64,000 nt of DNA from Streptomyces sclerotialus (GCF_040907265.1 NZ_JBFOHP010000002.1:5456001-5520000), one strand, 5' to 3'. Counted from the first letter of the stretch, positions 8,353 to 17,018 are shown. Translations and numbers: made by a program. Notes: generated by a model not told the origin, from the letters alone.

Positions 8353-8514
8353 CGGTCCGGTACTCGGGCGCGGTTCAGTACTCGGGCACGGTCCGGTACT
8401 CGGGCACGGTCCGGTGCTCGGGCACGGTCCGGTGCTCGGGCACGGTCCGGTACTCGGGCGCGGTCCGGTGCTCGGGCGCGGTTCAGTACTCGGGCTCGGT
8501 CCGGTACTCGGGCG
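8353..8514. repeat. Nine-copy 18-bp tandem repeat (minisatellite)
   Basis: Nine head-to-tail units of CGGTCCGGTACTCGGGCA with a few substitutions (CCGG/TCAG, A/G at positions 10 and 18), beginning 15 bases after the kinase stop. No spacers, so not a CRISPR. The unit length keeps frame, but no plausible gene contains it. It lies between convergent genes. Confidence 0.85.
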
Positions 8515-8669
8515 CCGCGTCCGAGGGCCGGATGCGCGGGCGTACGCACGGGCGCCCCCCCGCCGTGCACACGCCGCATGTGCCCCGGGCGCTCCCGGCA
8601 CGCGTCGCCCGGACGGTGGACGGCTGACGGGCAGCAGCAGCGGCTCCGGCCCGGCCCCGGACAGCAGTA

Positions 8670-8698
8670 AGCCCCGGACCGAGTTACGGTCCGGGGCT
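8670..8698. terminator. Terminator between the kinase and wblE
   Basis: AGCCCCGGACC (8670-8680), loop GAGTTAC, GGTCCGGGGCT (8688-8698): a perfect 11-bp stem. It is followed by AAAG on the + side and preceded by a short A/T run on the other side, so it can serve both convergent genes. It is 70 bases past the wblE stop. Confidence 0.75.
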
Positions 8699-8767
8699 CA
8701 AAGCTCACGTTGCTTAGCGCATCGGGGGTACTGCGCGCTGCGGCTCGGATGCCACGGGGCGTCTGGT

Positions 8768-9025
8768 TCAGGCGCTGGCGTTGCGCGCCCGGTTACGAGC
8801 CGCACGGCGCTTCATTGCGCGGCGCTCGTCCTCGCTCAGACCACCCCAGACGCCGGAGTCCTGGCCGGACTCGAGCGCCCACTGCAGGCACTGCTCCATG
8901 ACGGGGCAGCGGCGGCAGACGGCCTTGGCTTCCTCGATCTGCAGCAGCGCAGGACCGGTGTTGCCGATGGGGAAGAAGAGCTCGGGGTCTTCCTCGCGGC
9001 AAACGGCGCGGTGACGCCAGTCCAT
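8768..9025 (-). CDS. wblE: WhiB-family iron-sulfur regulator WblE
   Basis: 85-residue Wbl protein. Four cysteines in the usual C-x29-C-x2-C-x5-C order (C9 in AVCREED; then AVCRRCPVMEQC) bind a [4Fe-4S] cluster; the GVWGG turn and a basic C-terminal tail (RRAMKRRAARNRAR) follow. It probably interacts with the principal sigma factor and responds to redox stress (family knowledge). The start MDWRHRAV is conserved among WblE/WhiB1-like proteins and is preceded by GGAG; longer upstream extensions are not credible. Confidence 0.9.
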   Translation of the reverse strand: MDWRHRAVCREEDPELFFPIGNTGPALLQIEEAKAVCRRCPVMEQCLQWALESGQDSGVWGGLSEDERRAMKRRAARNRARNASA

Positions 9026-9343
9026 GGCTGCTCCATCTCCTCGTATTACGGGAAAGTTGCTTGTGAATGTGAACGCTTTCACGAATCCCTCCGCAAGGGA
9101 AGGGCCGAACGCCCGCAAGGGGCTGGTGCGGTCCTGGGAAAGAGGAGGGGATTCGGGCTCTCAAGGGGGCCGGTAGAGCGGCCGTCCCGATCGCCATGAA
9201 GAGACTCGCAAACCTCGGCGACGGATACAACCCCTTCCGGAAACTTTTTTTTGATTCCTTGGTGTCGCCTAGGTCACAGCCGTACTTCTAGGGGGTGGAA
9301 GTCAGCCTAAACGTTCGACTGAAAGGACTTTAGGCCCTACTGC
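9026..9343. other. wblE promoter region
   Basis: 318 bases without a gene, notably AT-richer than the surroundings, with a run of nine T at about 9245-9253. It must hold the wblE promoter (minus strand) and the 3' end of the lipid kinase transcript. I could not assign -10/-35 boxes with confidence. Confidence 0.5.
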
Positions 9344-10327
9344 TCACACAATCACACGCAGTGCACGGCGTACGCCTGTGAACGTCACGCTGGAACGCAG
9401 TCCCAGGTGGTCGCCGTCCATCTGAAAGGGCAGTGGAACCTGTGAATGCAAGGTGAAGTCTGTCTGATCATGGAGCGATACGGCGTGCTTTCCCTGTGGC
9501 CCGCGGTCGGGGGTTGACGCCAGCAGCTGGGTGGCGTAGCGCGCGACCGCCGGGGTGGACAGTCTGGTCAGCGCGAACACGTCCAGAGCGGTGTCGAAGG
9601 ACGCCTTCGGAGCCGGGTACACCGGACGGTTGCCCAGGTAGGTCCAGGGTGCGGTGTTGCAGATTATGGACAGGACGAGATCCTCGATCACCTCCGTCGT
9701 GCCTGGTTCGGCGCCCGGGCGCTCCAGCGTGATCGTGCCGTGCCGGCGGTGCGGGTCGCCCATGAACTGGCGCATCACCTGCCGCACGTACAGCGCGTGC
9801 GTCGAACGCTTGCCGCGTTCGCGCTGCTGTTCGACTCGGCCCACGACTCCGGCGTCGAAGCCGAACCCCGCGCAGAAGGTGAACCAGCGCTCGGGAATCA
9901 TTTCGTCCTGGGTGTCCGCTGTGCCGGCGGCCAAACCCAGTCCGACCGTCCGTTCGCTGCCGTCGCGCAGCGCGTCCAGCAGGGCGCCGGTGGCCTCCAC
10001 GGCGTCGTTCGGCAGGCCGAGGGCGCGGGCGAAGACGTTGGTGGAGCCGCCGGGGACCACGGCGAGGCGCGGCAGCGCCTCCGGATCCGGGCCGTGCGTC
10101 AGCAGACCGTTGACGACCTCGTTGACCGTGCCGTCGCCGCCGAGCGCGACCACCAGCTCCGTCTCGCCGCTCTCCGCGGCCCGGCGGGCCAGGTCCCGCG
10201 CGTGACCTCTGTACTCGGTCTGCGCGACCTCCAGCTTCAGGTCACTGGCCAGCGCGTGGGCCAGTACGTCACGGGTGCGCGCACTGGTGGTGGTTGCCGC
10301 GGGGTTGACCACAAGTAGTGCACGCAT
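9344..10327 (-). CDS. Diacylglycerol kinase-family lipid kinase (YegS/DgkB-like)
   Basis: 327 residues with the catalytic-domain motif GGDGTVNEVVNG (63-74) of the DAGK family and the glycine-rich PGGSTNVFARALGLP segment. It phosphorylates diacylglycerol or a related lipid at the cytoplasmic face, feeding lipid recycling. It starts at ATG 10327, 82 bases from the divergent membrane-protein gene. The location between wblE and sigH is conserved in Streptomyces. Confidence 0.85.
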   Translation of the reverse strand: MRALLVVNPAATTTSARTRDVLAHALASDLKLEVAQTEYRGHARDLARRAAESGETELVVALGGDGTVNEVVNGLLTHGPDPEALPRLAVVPGGSTNVFARALGLPNDAVEATGALLDALRDGSERTVGLGLAAGTADTQDEMIPERWFTFCAGFGFDAGVVGRVEQQRERGKRSTHALYVRQVMRQFMGDPHRRHGTITLERPGAEPGTTEVIEDLVLSIICNTAPWTYLGNRPVYPAPKASFDTALDVFALTRLSTPAVARYATQLLASTPDRGPQGKHAVSLHDQTDFTLHSQVPLPFQMDGDHLGLRSSVTFTGVRRALRVIV

Positions 10328-10409
10328 GGGATGCAGGGTACCTACCTGCTGGTACGAGGGCCCAGCCCTGCCCGTCAGGTGGACCGGGCTCCGGCGCTAC
10401 CCTGCTGGG

Positions 10410-10865
10410 GTGAGCAGCAGCAAGCAGAACCGGACCGCAGCCGCCCCCACGCCCGCCCCCGAGCCGGCCGGGCCACGGCCGCGCAGGCTGACCGCGGCGG
10501 CGGCGCTCACGGGCCTGGAAGGGCTCGCGCTGGCGGCGCTGGGCGTCTACATGCTGGTCGACGGGCTCACCGGTTCGCCGGACAGCCCGCGTCAGGCCGA
10601 GATGGGCGGGATCACCCTCATCGTGCTGGCACTGCTGCCGCTGATCGCCGCGCGCGGGCTGTGGCTGCGGCGCCGCTGGAGCCGCGGGCCCTCGCTGATC
10701 ACCCAGATCGTGGCGCTGCCGGTGGCCTGGACGCTGATCAACGGCGGCGGCGCGCTGCTCGCGGGCGGCATCGTCCTGGGCGTGGTGGCGCTCGTCGTGC
10801 TCGGCCTGCTGGTCAACCCGACGGCCACCGAGGCGCTGGGCATCGGCCCGCGCGAGGACGGCTAG
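10410..10865 (+). CDS. Small integral membrane protein
   Basis: 151 residues starting at GTG 10410 (VSSSKQNRTAAA), with a proline-rich cytoplasmic N-terminus followed by about four hydrophobic helices (about 35-55, 68-85, 100-130). No enzymatic motif. An equivalent membrane protein sits at this position beside sigH in related genomes. Its TAG stop lies inside the left arm of a MITE-like inverted repeat. Confidence 0.75.
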   Translation: MSSSKQNRTAAAPTPAPEPAGPRPRRLTAAAALTGLEGLALAALGVYMLVDGLTGSPDSPRQAEMGGITLIVLALLPLIAARGLWLRRRWSRGPSLITQIVALPVAWTLINGGGALLAGGIVLGVVALVVLGLLVNPTATEALGIGPREDG

Positions 10866-11006
10866 GTCGTTTCTGACGGCTCTTGGCCGACTGCCGGGGA
10901 GATCATCCGCGCAACGCGAATTGCCTCGTGAGGCGCCTGCCACCCAGCCGGCCACACCCATGGCAGCCATCGGATGGGTTCAAGAGCCGTCAGAAGGGCT
11001 CTAGCC
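10860..11006. mobile_element. MITE-like element with long terminal inverted repeats
   Basis: TTCTGACGGCTCTTG (10871-10885) and its exact complement at 10981-10995 are flanked outward by GGCTAG (10860-10865) and CTAGCC (11001-11006), giving imperfect arms of about 26 bp around a 95-bp centre. Total 147 bp, no transposase. Its left end overlaps the stop codon of the membrane-protein gene. Confidence 0.45.
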
Positions 11007-11189
11007 GTACACGGGCGCGCCGGCGAGCGCCCCCGGAAGCCGGGGCGGCCGGTCGTACGCGAAGGGCGCGGGCGCACCGTCCGGGAGGCTCGCTGTGCCT
11101 CCCGGGCCGTCCGGTGCGGACCGCGCCCAGGGGTGCTGTCGCCGGGAGTCGGCAGGTCCGGCGGTCTCCCGCCCCGCCGGAGCGTCGCC
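11007..11189. other. Intergenic remainder before sigH 3' end
   Basis: With the element above this fills the 324-base gap between the membrane gene and sigH. No gene or clear terminator seen. Confidence 0.4.
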
Positions 11190-12149
11190 CTACTCCTCGA
11201 CCAGCAGCTTGTCGCGGAGCTGGGCCAGGGTGCGGGCCAGCAGCCGGGAGACGTGCATCTGCGAGATGCCGACCTCCTGGGCGATCTGCGACTGGGTCAT
11301 GTTGCCGAAGAAGCGCAGCAGCAGGATCTTCTTCTCGCGCGGCGGCAGGTCCTCCAGCAGCGGCTTGAGGGATTCGCGGTACTCCACACCCTCCAGCGCC
11401 TCGTCCTCGGCGCCCAGGGTGTCGGCGACCGCGGGGGACTCGTCGTCGGTGTCGGGAACGTCCAGCGAGAGGGTGCTGTAGGCATTGGCCGATTCCAGCC
11501 CCTCCAGCACCTCTTCCTCGGAGATGCGCAGGTGCTCGGCCAGCTCGTGGACCGTGGGCGCACGGCCGTGCCGCTGGGAGAGCTCAGCGGTCGCCGTGGT
11601 CAGCGACAGCCGCAGCTCCTGCAGCCGGCGCGGCACCCGGACCGCCCAGCCCTTGTCGCGGAAGTGCCGCTTGATCTCGCCGACGACGGTCGGGGTGGCG
11701 TACGTGGAGAACTCCACGCCGCGCTCCGGGTCGAACCGGTCCACCGACTTGATCAGGCCGATCGTGGCGACCTGGGTCAGGTCGTCCAGCGGCTCGCCGC
11801 GGTTACGGAAGCGCCGGGCGAGATGCTCCACCAGGGGCAGGTGCATCCGGACCAGGGTGTTGCGCAGCTCCGCGCGCTCGTCGGAGCCCTCCGGAAGCTT
11901 GCGCAGCTCGTAGAACATCGCGCGGGCACCGCTGCGGTCGTGCGGATCCTGCGCATCATGGGGGTGATGCTGCGGATCCTGCTGCTGCCGCTGCTGCTCG
12001 CTGTGGTCCATGTGGTCCGCCCGCTCTGCCTGCTCCGCCGCGTTCAACCGGCCGCTGAGGTCGTCCGAGCCCATCGGGTGCGGCCGGGCCTGCTGCTCGG
12101 GGATGGCCAGTCTCGGCTCCATCCGCGCGCCGCGCTCCAGATCCTTCAC
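11190..12149 (-). CDS. sigH: Stress-response RNA polymerase sigma factor SigH (SigB/SigF family)
   Basis: 319 residues, with a glutamine/histidine-rich N-terminal extension of about 75 residues before sigma region 2. Region 2 contains LVEHLARRF, DLTQVATIGLIKSVDRFD and STYATPTVVGEIKRH; region 3 is at about 165-215; region 4 has the HTH MTQSQIAQEVGISQMHVSRLLARTL. This is the group 3 SigB/SigF type lacking region 1.1. It starts at GTG 12149 with GAGGGGG upstream, 16 bases after the anti-sigma stop, so the two form an operon. In Streptomyces SigH governs osmotic and developmental stress responses and has several translation starts (family knowledge); internal starts after the long N-terminus are possible here. 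Confidence 0.88.
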   Translation of the reverse strand: MKDLERGARMEPRLAIPEQQARPHPMGSDDLSGRLNAAEQAERADHMDHSEQQRQQQDPQHHPHDAQDPHDRSGARAMFYELRKLPEGSDERAELRNTLVRMHLPLVEHLARRFRNRGEPLDDLTQVATIGLIKSVDRFDPERGVEFSTYATPTVVGEIKRHFRDKGWAVRVPRRLQELRLSLTTATAELSQRHGRAPTVHELAEHLRISEEEVLEGLESANAYSTLSLDVPDTDDESPAVADTLGAEDEALEGVEYRESLKPLLEDLPPREKKILLLRFFGNMTQSQIAQEVGISQMHVSRLLARTLAQLRDKLLVEE

Positions 12150-12165
12150 AGGGCCCCCTCTTCGG

Positions 12166-12582
12166 TCATGGCGCTCCGGGAGCGGCGCCGCGCTTCTTGT
12201 GCAGACTGATGGAGACCGTCCGGTCCTCGGCGACGGTGGAGTCGACCTCGCCGGCCAGTGCGGAGAGCACCGTCCAGGCGAAGGTGTCGCGCTCGGGGGC
12301 GCGGCCGTCGGTGGTGGGGGCCGACACGGTCACTCGCAGCGCGTCGCCGACCAGCCGGAAGACGCAGCTCAGCACACTGCCGGGGACGGCTTGCTGCAGG
12401 AGGATCGCGCACGCCTCGTCGACGGCGATACGCAGATCCTCGATCTCGTCGAGGGTGAAGTCCAGACGGGCTGCCAGTCCGGCCGTGGCCGTACGCAGCA
12501 CCGAAAGGTAGGCACCCGCGGCGGGCAGCCGGACTTCCACGAAGTCCTGAGTAGTCCCGGGCTCGCCTGCGATAGGGGACAC
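12166..12582 (-). CDS. Anti-sigma factor of SigH, RsbW-like (UshX/RshA)
   Basis: 138-residue GHKL ATPase-fold protein that should bind and hold SigH. The N box region reads DLRIAVDEACAILLQ at about 58-72; the ATP-lid and later boxes are weak, as is usual for short RsbW proteins. Start GTG 12582 was chosen because GGAGG sits five bases upstream; TTG 12594 would place the ribosome site inside the gene. It is immediately upstream of sigH, the classic regulator-sigma operon. Confidence 0.85.
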   Translation of the reverse strand: MSPIAGEPGTTQDFVEVRLPAAGAYLSVLRTATAGLAARLDFTLDEIEDLRIAVDEACAILLQQAVPGSVLSCVFRLVGDALRVTVSAPTTDGRAPERDTFAWTVLSALAGEVDSTVAEDRTVSISLHKKRGAAPGAP

Positions 12583-12847
12583 CCTCACCTCCAAGGTGAC
12601 ACAAGCTGATTGAGCTGATATTCATGCCGGACCGGCTTCTCCCGGCGGGAGAAGCGGCCACCGGCACAGCGCATGCGCTGTGTGACGCTATCGCGATCTG
12701 CGGTGCAATGTCGCCCGGGATCGGCGTGGCTGCCTGCCTGGCACGACAGTGGGACTCGCGGTGTCCCGCAAACCTACGAGTGTCACTCATTGTAAGCCTA
12801 CGGGTACGGACAGTGGCTAGGGGTCTGCACTGCCAAATCGGCGCCGG
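12583..12847 (-). promoter_or_regulatory. sigH operon promoter region
   Basis: 265 bases upstream of the anti-sigma gene, AT-richer than average, including TACAAT on the minus strand at 12794-12789. No matching -35 box found. Multiple promoters are expected from the family. Confidence 0.35.
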
Positions 12848-13336
12848 TTACGCTGCGTTGGCATCTGCAGTTGCCGCGAGCTCGTGCAGTGCCTCTCCAG
12901 TGAGCCGGAAGACGGTCCATTCGTCCATGGGCTGAGCACCGATCGACTTGTATATACCGATGGACGGTTCATTCCAATCCAGGACTGACCATTCAAAACG
13001 TCCGTATCCACGGTGGACGCATATCTGCGCCAAGGTCGAGAGCAGTGCCTTGCCGTGGCCGCCGCCGCGGTACTCGGGGCGAACGTACAGGTCCTCCAGA
13101 TAGACACCGTGCGTGCCCGTCCAGGTGGAGAAGTTCCGGAACCACAGGGCAAAGCCCACGGGCGCCCCGGACTCCTCCGCGATCAGTCCGAAGACGGCCG
13201 GATGGTCGCCGAACAGGGCGTCGCGCAGCTGCTCTTCGGTGGCCTTCGCGGACTCCGGCTCGCGCTCGTACTCCGCGAGCTCGCGGATCATGGCGTGGAT
13301 GGCGGGGACGTCGTCGGGCGTCGCGTTGCGGATCAT
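12848..13336 (-). CDS. GNAT-family N-acetyltransferase
   Basis: 162 residues with the full GNAT fold: N-terminal IRNATPDDVPAIHAMI, the acetyl-CoA motif VRPEYRGGGHGKALLS at about 84-99, and the closing motif W-x-V-LDWNEPSIGIYKSIGA. It resembles diamine/spermidine-type acetyltransferases in the ELAEYERE and LDWN motifs. Start ATG 13336 was preferred over the GTG eight codons upstream because MIRNATPDD begins the domain. Substrate unknown. Confidence 0.85.
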   Translation of the reverse strand: MIRNATPDDVPAIHAMIRELAEYEREPESAKATEEQLRDALFGDHPAVFGLIAEESGAPVGFALWFRNFSTWTGTHGVYLEDLYVRPEYRGGGHGKALLSTLAQICVHRGYGRFEWSVLDWNEPSIGIYKSIGAQPMDEWTVFRLTGEALHELAATADANAA

Positions 13337-13433
13337 GCCGTGAAGGCTAGCCGTACCCACTGACAGCCGGCCGCGGCGAAGGGCCCCGGCGGGCGGGCCG
13401 CAGGTCCCGTCCGCGCGTACCGCCGGGCGCGGC

Positions 13434-13694
13434 TCACACCAGGGACTTGTCGGCGAAGCACCAGCGCCAGTCCTCGCCCGCCCCGAAGGAGCGCATCACC
13501 GGGTGCCCGGTCTGCTCGAAGTGTGCCGTGGCGTGCCGGTACGGCGAGGAGTCGCAGCAGCCGACGTGTCCGCAGACCAGGCAGAGCCGCAGCTGCACGG
13601 GGTGGCTGCCGGCGGCGAGGCACTCGGGACAGGTGTCGCTCAGTGCGGCCGGTTCGGGGCGCGGCAGTTCGAGAACGTGCGGACACTCGCTCAT
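13434..13694 (-). CDS. UBP-type zinc finger protein
   Basis: 86 residues containing a ubiquitin-hydrolase-type zinc finger: C22-x2-C25, C38-x2-C41-x-H43, C46/C47 and His residues at 54, 58 and 64 (HATAHFEQTGH). Bacterial stand-alone UBP fingers are common in actinomycetes, with no settled function. It ends with WRWCFADKSLV, typical for the family. It is divergent from the antiporter gene with 39 bases between start codons. Confidence 0.85.
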   Translation of the reverse strand: MSECPHVLELPRPEPAALSDTCPECLAAGSHPVQLRLCLVCGHVGCCDSSPYRHATAHFEQTGHPVMRSFGAGEDWRWCFADKSLV

Positions 13695-13733
13695 GATTGC
13701 CAGATTAGCCGGAACACGGGGACGGGTCGTGCC

Positions 13734-15341
13734 ATGGACGTGATGCCACTGTTGTCGCTGGTCGCCGGGAGTGCGGCGGTCGCGGGACTCGCGCGGCGCA
13801 CCCCGCTGCCCGCGCCCCTGCTGCTCGTCGCGGCGGGGCTCGGGGCCGCGTACCTGCCCGGGGTCCCCGACTACCCGCTCGACCCGCACATCGTGCTGCC
13901 GCTGCTGCTGCCGCCCCTGCTGCACACCGCGGCGCTGGACAGCTCCTACCTGGACCTGCGGGCCAATGTGCGCCCCGTGGCGCTGCTGTCGGTCGGCTAC
14001 GTGCTCTTCGCGTCGCTCGTCGTGGGGTACGCCGCGTACCTCGTGATCCCGGACCTGCCGCTGACCGCGGCGCTCGTGCTCGGTGCCGTGGTCGCGCCCC
14101 CGGACGCGGTGGCGGCCACCGCCATCGCCCGCCGGCTGCGGCTGCCCGGCCGGATCACGACCATCCTGCAGGGTGAGTCGCTGGTCAACGACGCCACCGC
14201 CATCACCGCGTACAAGGTGGCGCTCGCCGCGGCCGTCGGTGAGGGCGCGACCTGGGCCGGCGGCCTGAAGGAATTCCTGATCGCGTCGGTCGGCGGTATC
14301 GGGATCGGGCTGGTCCTCATGGGGCCGCTGCACTGGCTGCGCTGCAAGCTGCGGGACTCCGCGCTGCTGGAGAACACCCTGTCGCTGCTCATCCCGTTCC
14401 TCGCGTACGCGGTGGCCGAGCAGGTCGGCGCCTCCGGAGTGCTCGCCGTCGTGGTGGTCGCGCTGTACCTCGGGCACCGCTCGTGGCAGGTGAACTTCGA
14501 GACGCGGCTCCAGGAGGCCGCGGTGTGGTCGATGGTCTCCTTCGTGCTGGAGTCCGCGGTGTTCGCGCTCATCGGACTGCAGCTCCCGGTCGTGCTGCGG
14601 GGGCTGGGGGAGTTCAGCACCGCGCAGGCGCTCACGTACGCCGCGCTGGTCTTCGTGGTGGTGGTGCTGGCGCGCTTCCTGTGGGTGTTCCCCGCGACCT
14701 ACCTGCCCCGGTGGCTGTCGGCGCGGATCCGGGAGCGCGAGCCCTCGACGACCTGGTCGGCGCCGGTGATCGTGGGCTGGGCCGGGATGCGCGGCGTGGT
14801 CTCCCTGGCGATCGCCTTCTCCATCCCGCAGACGGTGCACGACGGGGAGCCGTTCCCGGCGCGCAACCTGGTGCTCTTCCTGACCTTCAGCACCGTCATC
14901 GGCACCCTTGTGATCCAGGGGCTGACGCTGCCGCCGCTGATCCGCGCCCTGAAGCTGCCCCGCCCGGACCCGCAGGCCGAGACGCTCGCCGAGGCGCAGG
15001 CCCAGAACGACGCGTCGGACGCGGCGGAACGGCGGCTGGGCGAGCTCCTGGAGGACCCGCGCAACGCTCTGCCGGGGCCCCTGGAGGACCGGCTGCGCAC
15101 CGTCCTGGAGCGGCGCCGCAACGCCGTCTGGGAGCGGCTGGGGCCGGCGAACGCGGAGACGGGGGAGTCGGTGGAGGCGACCTATCTGCGGCTGGCCCGG
15201 GAGATGATCGGCGCGGAACGCGAGGTCTTCGTGCAGCTGCGCGACGCGCGGCGGATCGACGACGAGATGCTGCGGACCCTGCTGCGCCGGCTGGACCTGG
15301 AGGAGGCGGCGGCGTACCGGGAGACGGTGAGCCCGGAGTAG
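13734..15341 (+). CDS. Na+/H+ antiporter (CPA1/NhaP family)
   Basis: 535 residues, about 12 membrane helices over the first 410, then a soluble charged tail rich in alanine and arginine (about 420-535) as in NhaP/YjcE. The transport-core region contains VVAPPDAVAATAIARRL (near 120) and GESLVNDATA (near 145), the motifs carrying the ion-binding Asp residues; GWAGMRGVVSLAIAF is the late conserved helix. It exchanges cytoplasmic sodium for protons and supports pH homeostasis. Start ATG 13734 has only a weak GGGGACGGG upstream; GTG 13740 is an alternative. Confidence 0.88.
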   Translation: MDVMPLLSLVAGSAAVAGLARRTPLPAPLLLVAAGLGAAYLPGVPDYPLDPHIVLPLLLPPLLHTAALDSSYLDLRANVRPVALLSVGYVLFASLVVGYAAYLVIPDLPLTAALVLGAVVAPPDAVAATAIARRLRLPGRITTILQGESLVNDATAITAYKVALAAAVGEGATWAGGLKEFLIASVGGIGIGLVLMGPLHWLRCKLRDSALLENTLSLLIPFLAYAVAEQVGASGVLAVVVVALYLGHRSWQVNFETRLQEAAVWSMVSFVLESAVFALIGLQLPVVLRGLGEFSTAQALTYAALVFVVVVLARFLWVFPATYLPRWLSARIREREPSTTWSAPVIVGWAGMRGVVSLAIAFSIPQTVHDGEPFPARNLVLFLTFSTVIGTLVIQGLTLPPLIRALKLPRPDPQAETLAEAQAQNDASDAAERRLGELLEDPRNALPGPLEDRLRTVLERRRNAVWERLGPANAETGESVEATYLRLAREMIGAEREVFVQLRDARRIDDEMLRTLLRRLDLEEAAAYRETVSPE

Positions 15342-15406
15342 GCGGTCCGGCCGCCCCGTACGGCAGCGAGCCGACAAGCGCGCCGCCCCGTACGGCGCGG
15401 CGTGTC

Positions 15407-16324
15407 TCAGGGAGCGCCGGTGATCACCGCGGTCACGGTGGTGCCCGGCGCGAAGGCGCCTTCCTCCGCGCGCGTCACCAGACCCAGCAGCAGCTTCGCC
15501 ACGTAGACCCGCTCCAGGGACAGGCCGTGCCGCGCCTCGAAGTCCGCGGCGAACGCCTCCAGCTCCGGCGTGGTGCGGGCGTACCCGCCGCAGTGGAACG
15601 CGGTGTCCAGCCGCCAGTCGCCGCGCCGGCCCCCGAAGGCGGCCTCCTGGAGGCGGAGCACGTCCGCTCCGAGGAAGTGGCCGGGGCCGGGGCCGCTCTT
15701 CAGTACGGGGAAGCCGAGGGCGCGCTGCCCCGGGGCGAGGCCGGCGGCCAGCCCCGCGAGGGTGCCGCCGGTACCGCACGCCACGGCCGCCACATCGGTG
15801 GTCCCGGCCAGCTCGCGGCCCAGGGACGCGCTGCCGCGGGCGGCGAGCGCGTTGCTTCCGCCCTCGGGGACCAGCCGGTACGGCCCGAAGCGCGCGCGGA
15901 GCGCGTCGAGCAGGCCGGGATCGTCCTTGCGGCGGTAGCGGGCGCGGTCGAGGAAGTGCAGCCGCATGCCGTCGGCGGCACAGCGGGCCAGCGAAGGGTT
16001 CAGCGGCCGGTCCGCCAGCTCCTCGCCCCGTACGACGCCTATGGTGGCCAGGCCCAGCAGACGGCCCGCCGCGGCGGTGGCGCGCAGGTGGTTGGAGTAC
16101 GCGCCGCCGAACGTGAGGAGCGTGTGGTCGCCGGCCTCCGCGGCGGCGCGGAGGTTGGGCTCCAGTTTCCGCCACTTGTTGCCCGGCAGGTCGGGGTGGA
16201 TCAGGTCGTCCCGTTTGAGCAGCAGGCGTACGCCGCGGCGCGCGAACCGGTCGTCCTCGATCTCCTGGACCGGGGAAGGCAGGCGCGGCCGCAGCGTCAT
16301 GGGGTCGGGGACGGTGCCGGTCAC
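15407..16324 (-). CDS. PLP-dependent enzyme, D-cysteine desulfhydrase / ACC deaminase family
   Basis: 305-residue fold-type II PLP enzyme. The cofactor lysine is K50 in LPGNKWRKLE; the phosphate-binding loop is ACGTGGTLAG near 182-191; SNH in GGAYSNHL is typical. Members include 1-aminocyclopropane-1-carboxylate deaminase and D-cysteine desulfhydrase; sequence alone does not separate them. Start is GTG 16324. It is convergent with the antiporter, with a short gap containing two copies of GCCGCCCCGTACGGC. Confidence 0.82.
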   Translation of the reverse strand: MTGTVPDPMTLRPRLPSPVQEIEDDRFARRGVRLLLKRDDLIHPDLPGNKWRKLEPNLRAAAEAGDHTLLTFGGAYSNHLRATAAAGRLLGLATIGVVRGEELADRPLNPSLARCAADGMRLHFLDRARYRRKDDPGLLDALRARFGPYRLVPEGGSNALAARGSASLGRELAGTTDVAAVACGTGGTLAGLAAGLAPGQRALGFPVLKSGPGPGHFLGADVLRLQEAAFGGRRGDWRLDTAFHCGGYARTTPELEAFAADFEARHGLSLERVYVAKLLLGLVTRAEEGAFAPGTTVTAVITGAP

Positions 16325-16427
16325 GCCCCCATTGTCCGTGCGGCACCCGCCGCCGATCGAATCGGTGTACGGACGGCCGCTGTGCCGGGCTCCCGGCCGC
16401 CCGGCGGGCGGCCGCCCCGGCCGGAGG

Positions 16428-17018
16428 TCACCGCAGCCGCTTCCCGATGCGCTCCCGCAGCGCGTCCATCGTGAAGCCGCGCGGGTCGACCTTGCCCGGC
16501 TGCCACTCCAGGTGGCCGAGCACCGAGCGTTCGTTCCAGCCGTGCACCCGGCACACCGCGGCGGCCGCCTTCTCGATGGCCTCCATCTGCGCGTCGGGCC
16601 ACGGGTCCACGCCGTCGCCGAGGTTCTCGCACTCGAAGCCGTAGTAGACGCGGTTGCCGTCGGTGTCGGCCTCGTTGTCCGGCGGCAGCCGCTTCTCGGC
16701 GATCACCGCCTTGAGGACGTCGCCGTCGCCGAGTCCCGCGTGGTTGGCGCGGCCGTGGCCGACCAGATGGACGGTGCCGTCCTTGGTGATCACGCCGTGG
16801 CACAGCGGGCCCGGCAGTTCCGGGTGGCCGTCGTAGCAGAGCTGCACGGTCTCCTCGGCGCCCGAGGTCACGGTGTGGTGGATCATCACGCCGTGCACGC
16901 CGCCCCAGGGGCCCTTGTGGTTGCGGTTGTGGGTGCGCCAGTCGCGGACCTCGACGACGCGCAGCCCTTCGTCCCGCAGCGCTTCGAGGAATCTGTCCGC
17001 CGACATGGGTGCGGCCAT
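16428..17018 (-). CDS. N-acetylmuramoyl-L-alanine amidase (Amidase_2)
   Basis: 196 residues, a single zinc amidase domain. Likely zinc ligands: first His of GVMIHHTVTSG, the His of GRANHAGLGDG, and a C-terminal site near RSVLGHLEWQPGKVDP. It would cleave the lactyl-amide bond of peptidoglycan. There is no signal peptide or cell-wall binding domain, so it resembles phage or cytoplasmic recycling amidases rather than an exported autolysin. ATG 17018 has GGAGG five bases upstream. Confidence 0.85.
   Translation of the reverse strand: MAAPMSADRFLEALRDEGLRVVEVRDWRTHNRNHKGPWGGVHGVMIHHTVTSGAEETVQLCYDGHPELPGPLCHGVITKDGTVHLVGHGRANHAGLGDGDVLKAVIAEKRLPPDNEADTDGNRVYYGFECENLGDGVDPWPDAQMEAIEKAAAAVCRVHGWNERSVLGHLEWQPGKVDPRGFTMDALRERIGKRLR

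Noticed and set aside
8353..8514. CRISPR-like array
   Set aside because: Units are contiguous 18-bp tandem copies without spacers and no cas gene is present.
9245..9253. T-run as a rho-independent terminator
   Set aside because: No stem precedes it in a suitable orientation for either neighbouring gene.
13434..16346. 970-codon open frame on the minus strand
   Set aside because: Only the last 86 codons (UBP zinc finger) have coding character; the rest is antisense to the antiporter and part of the PLP gene and is an effect of high GC.
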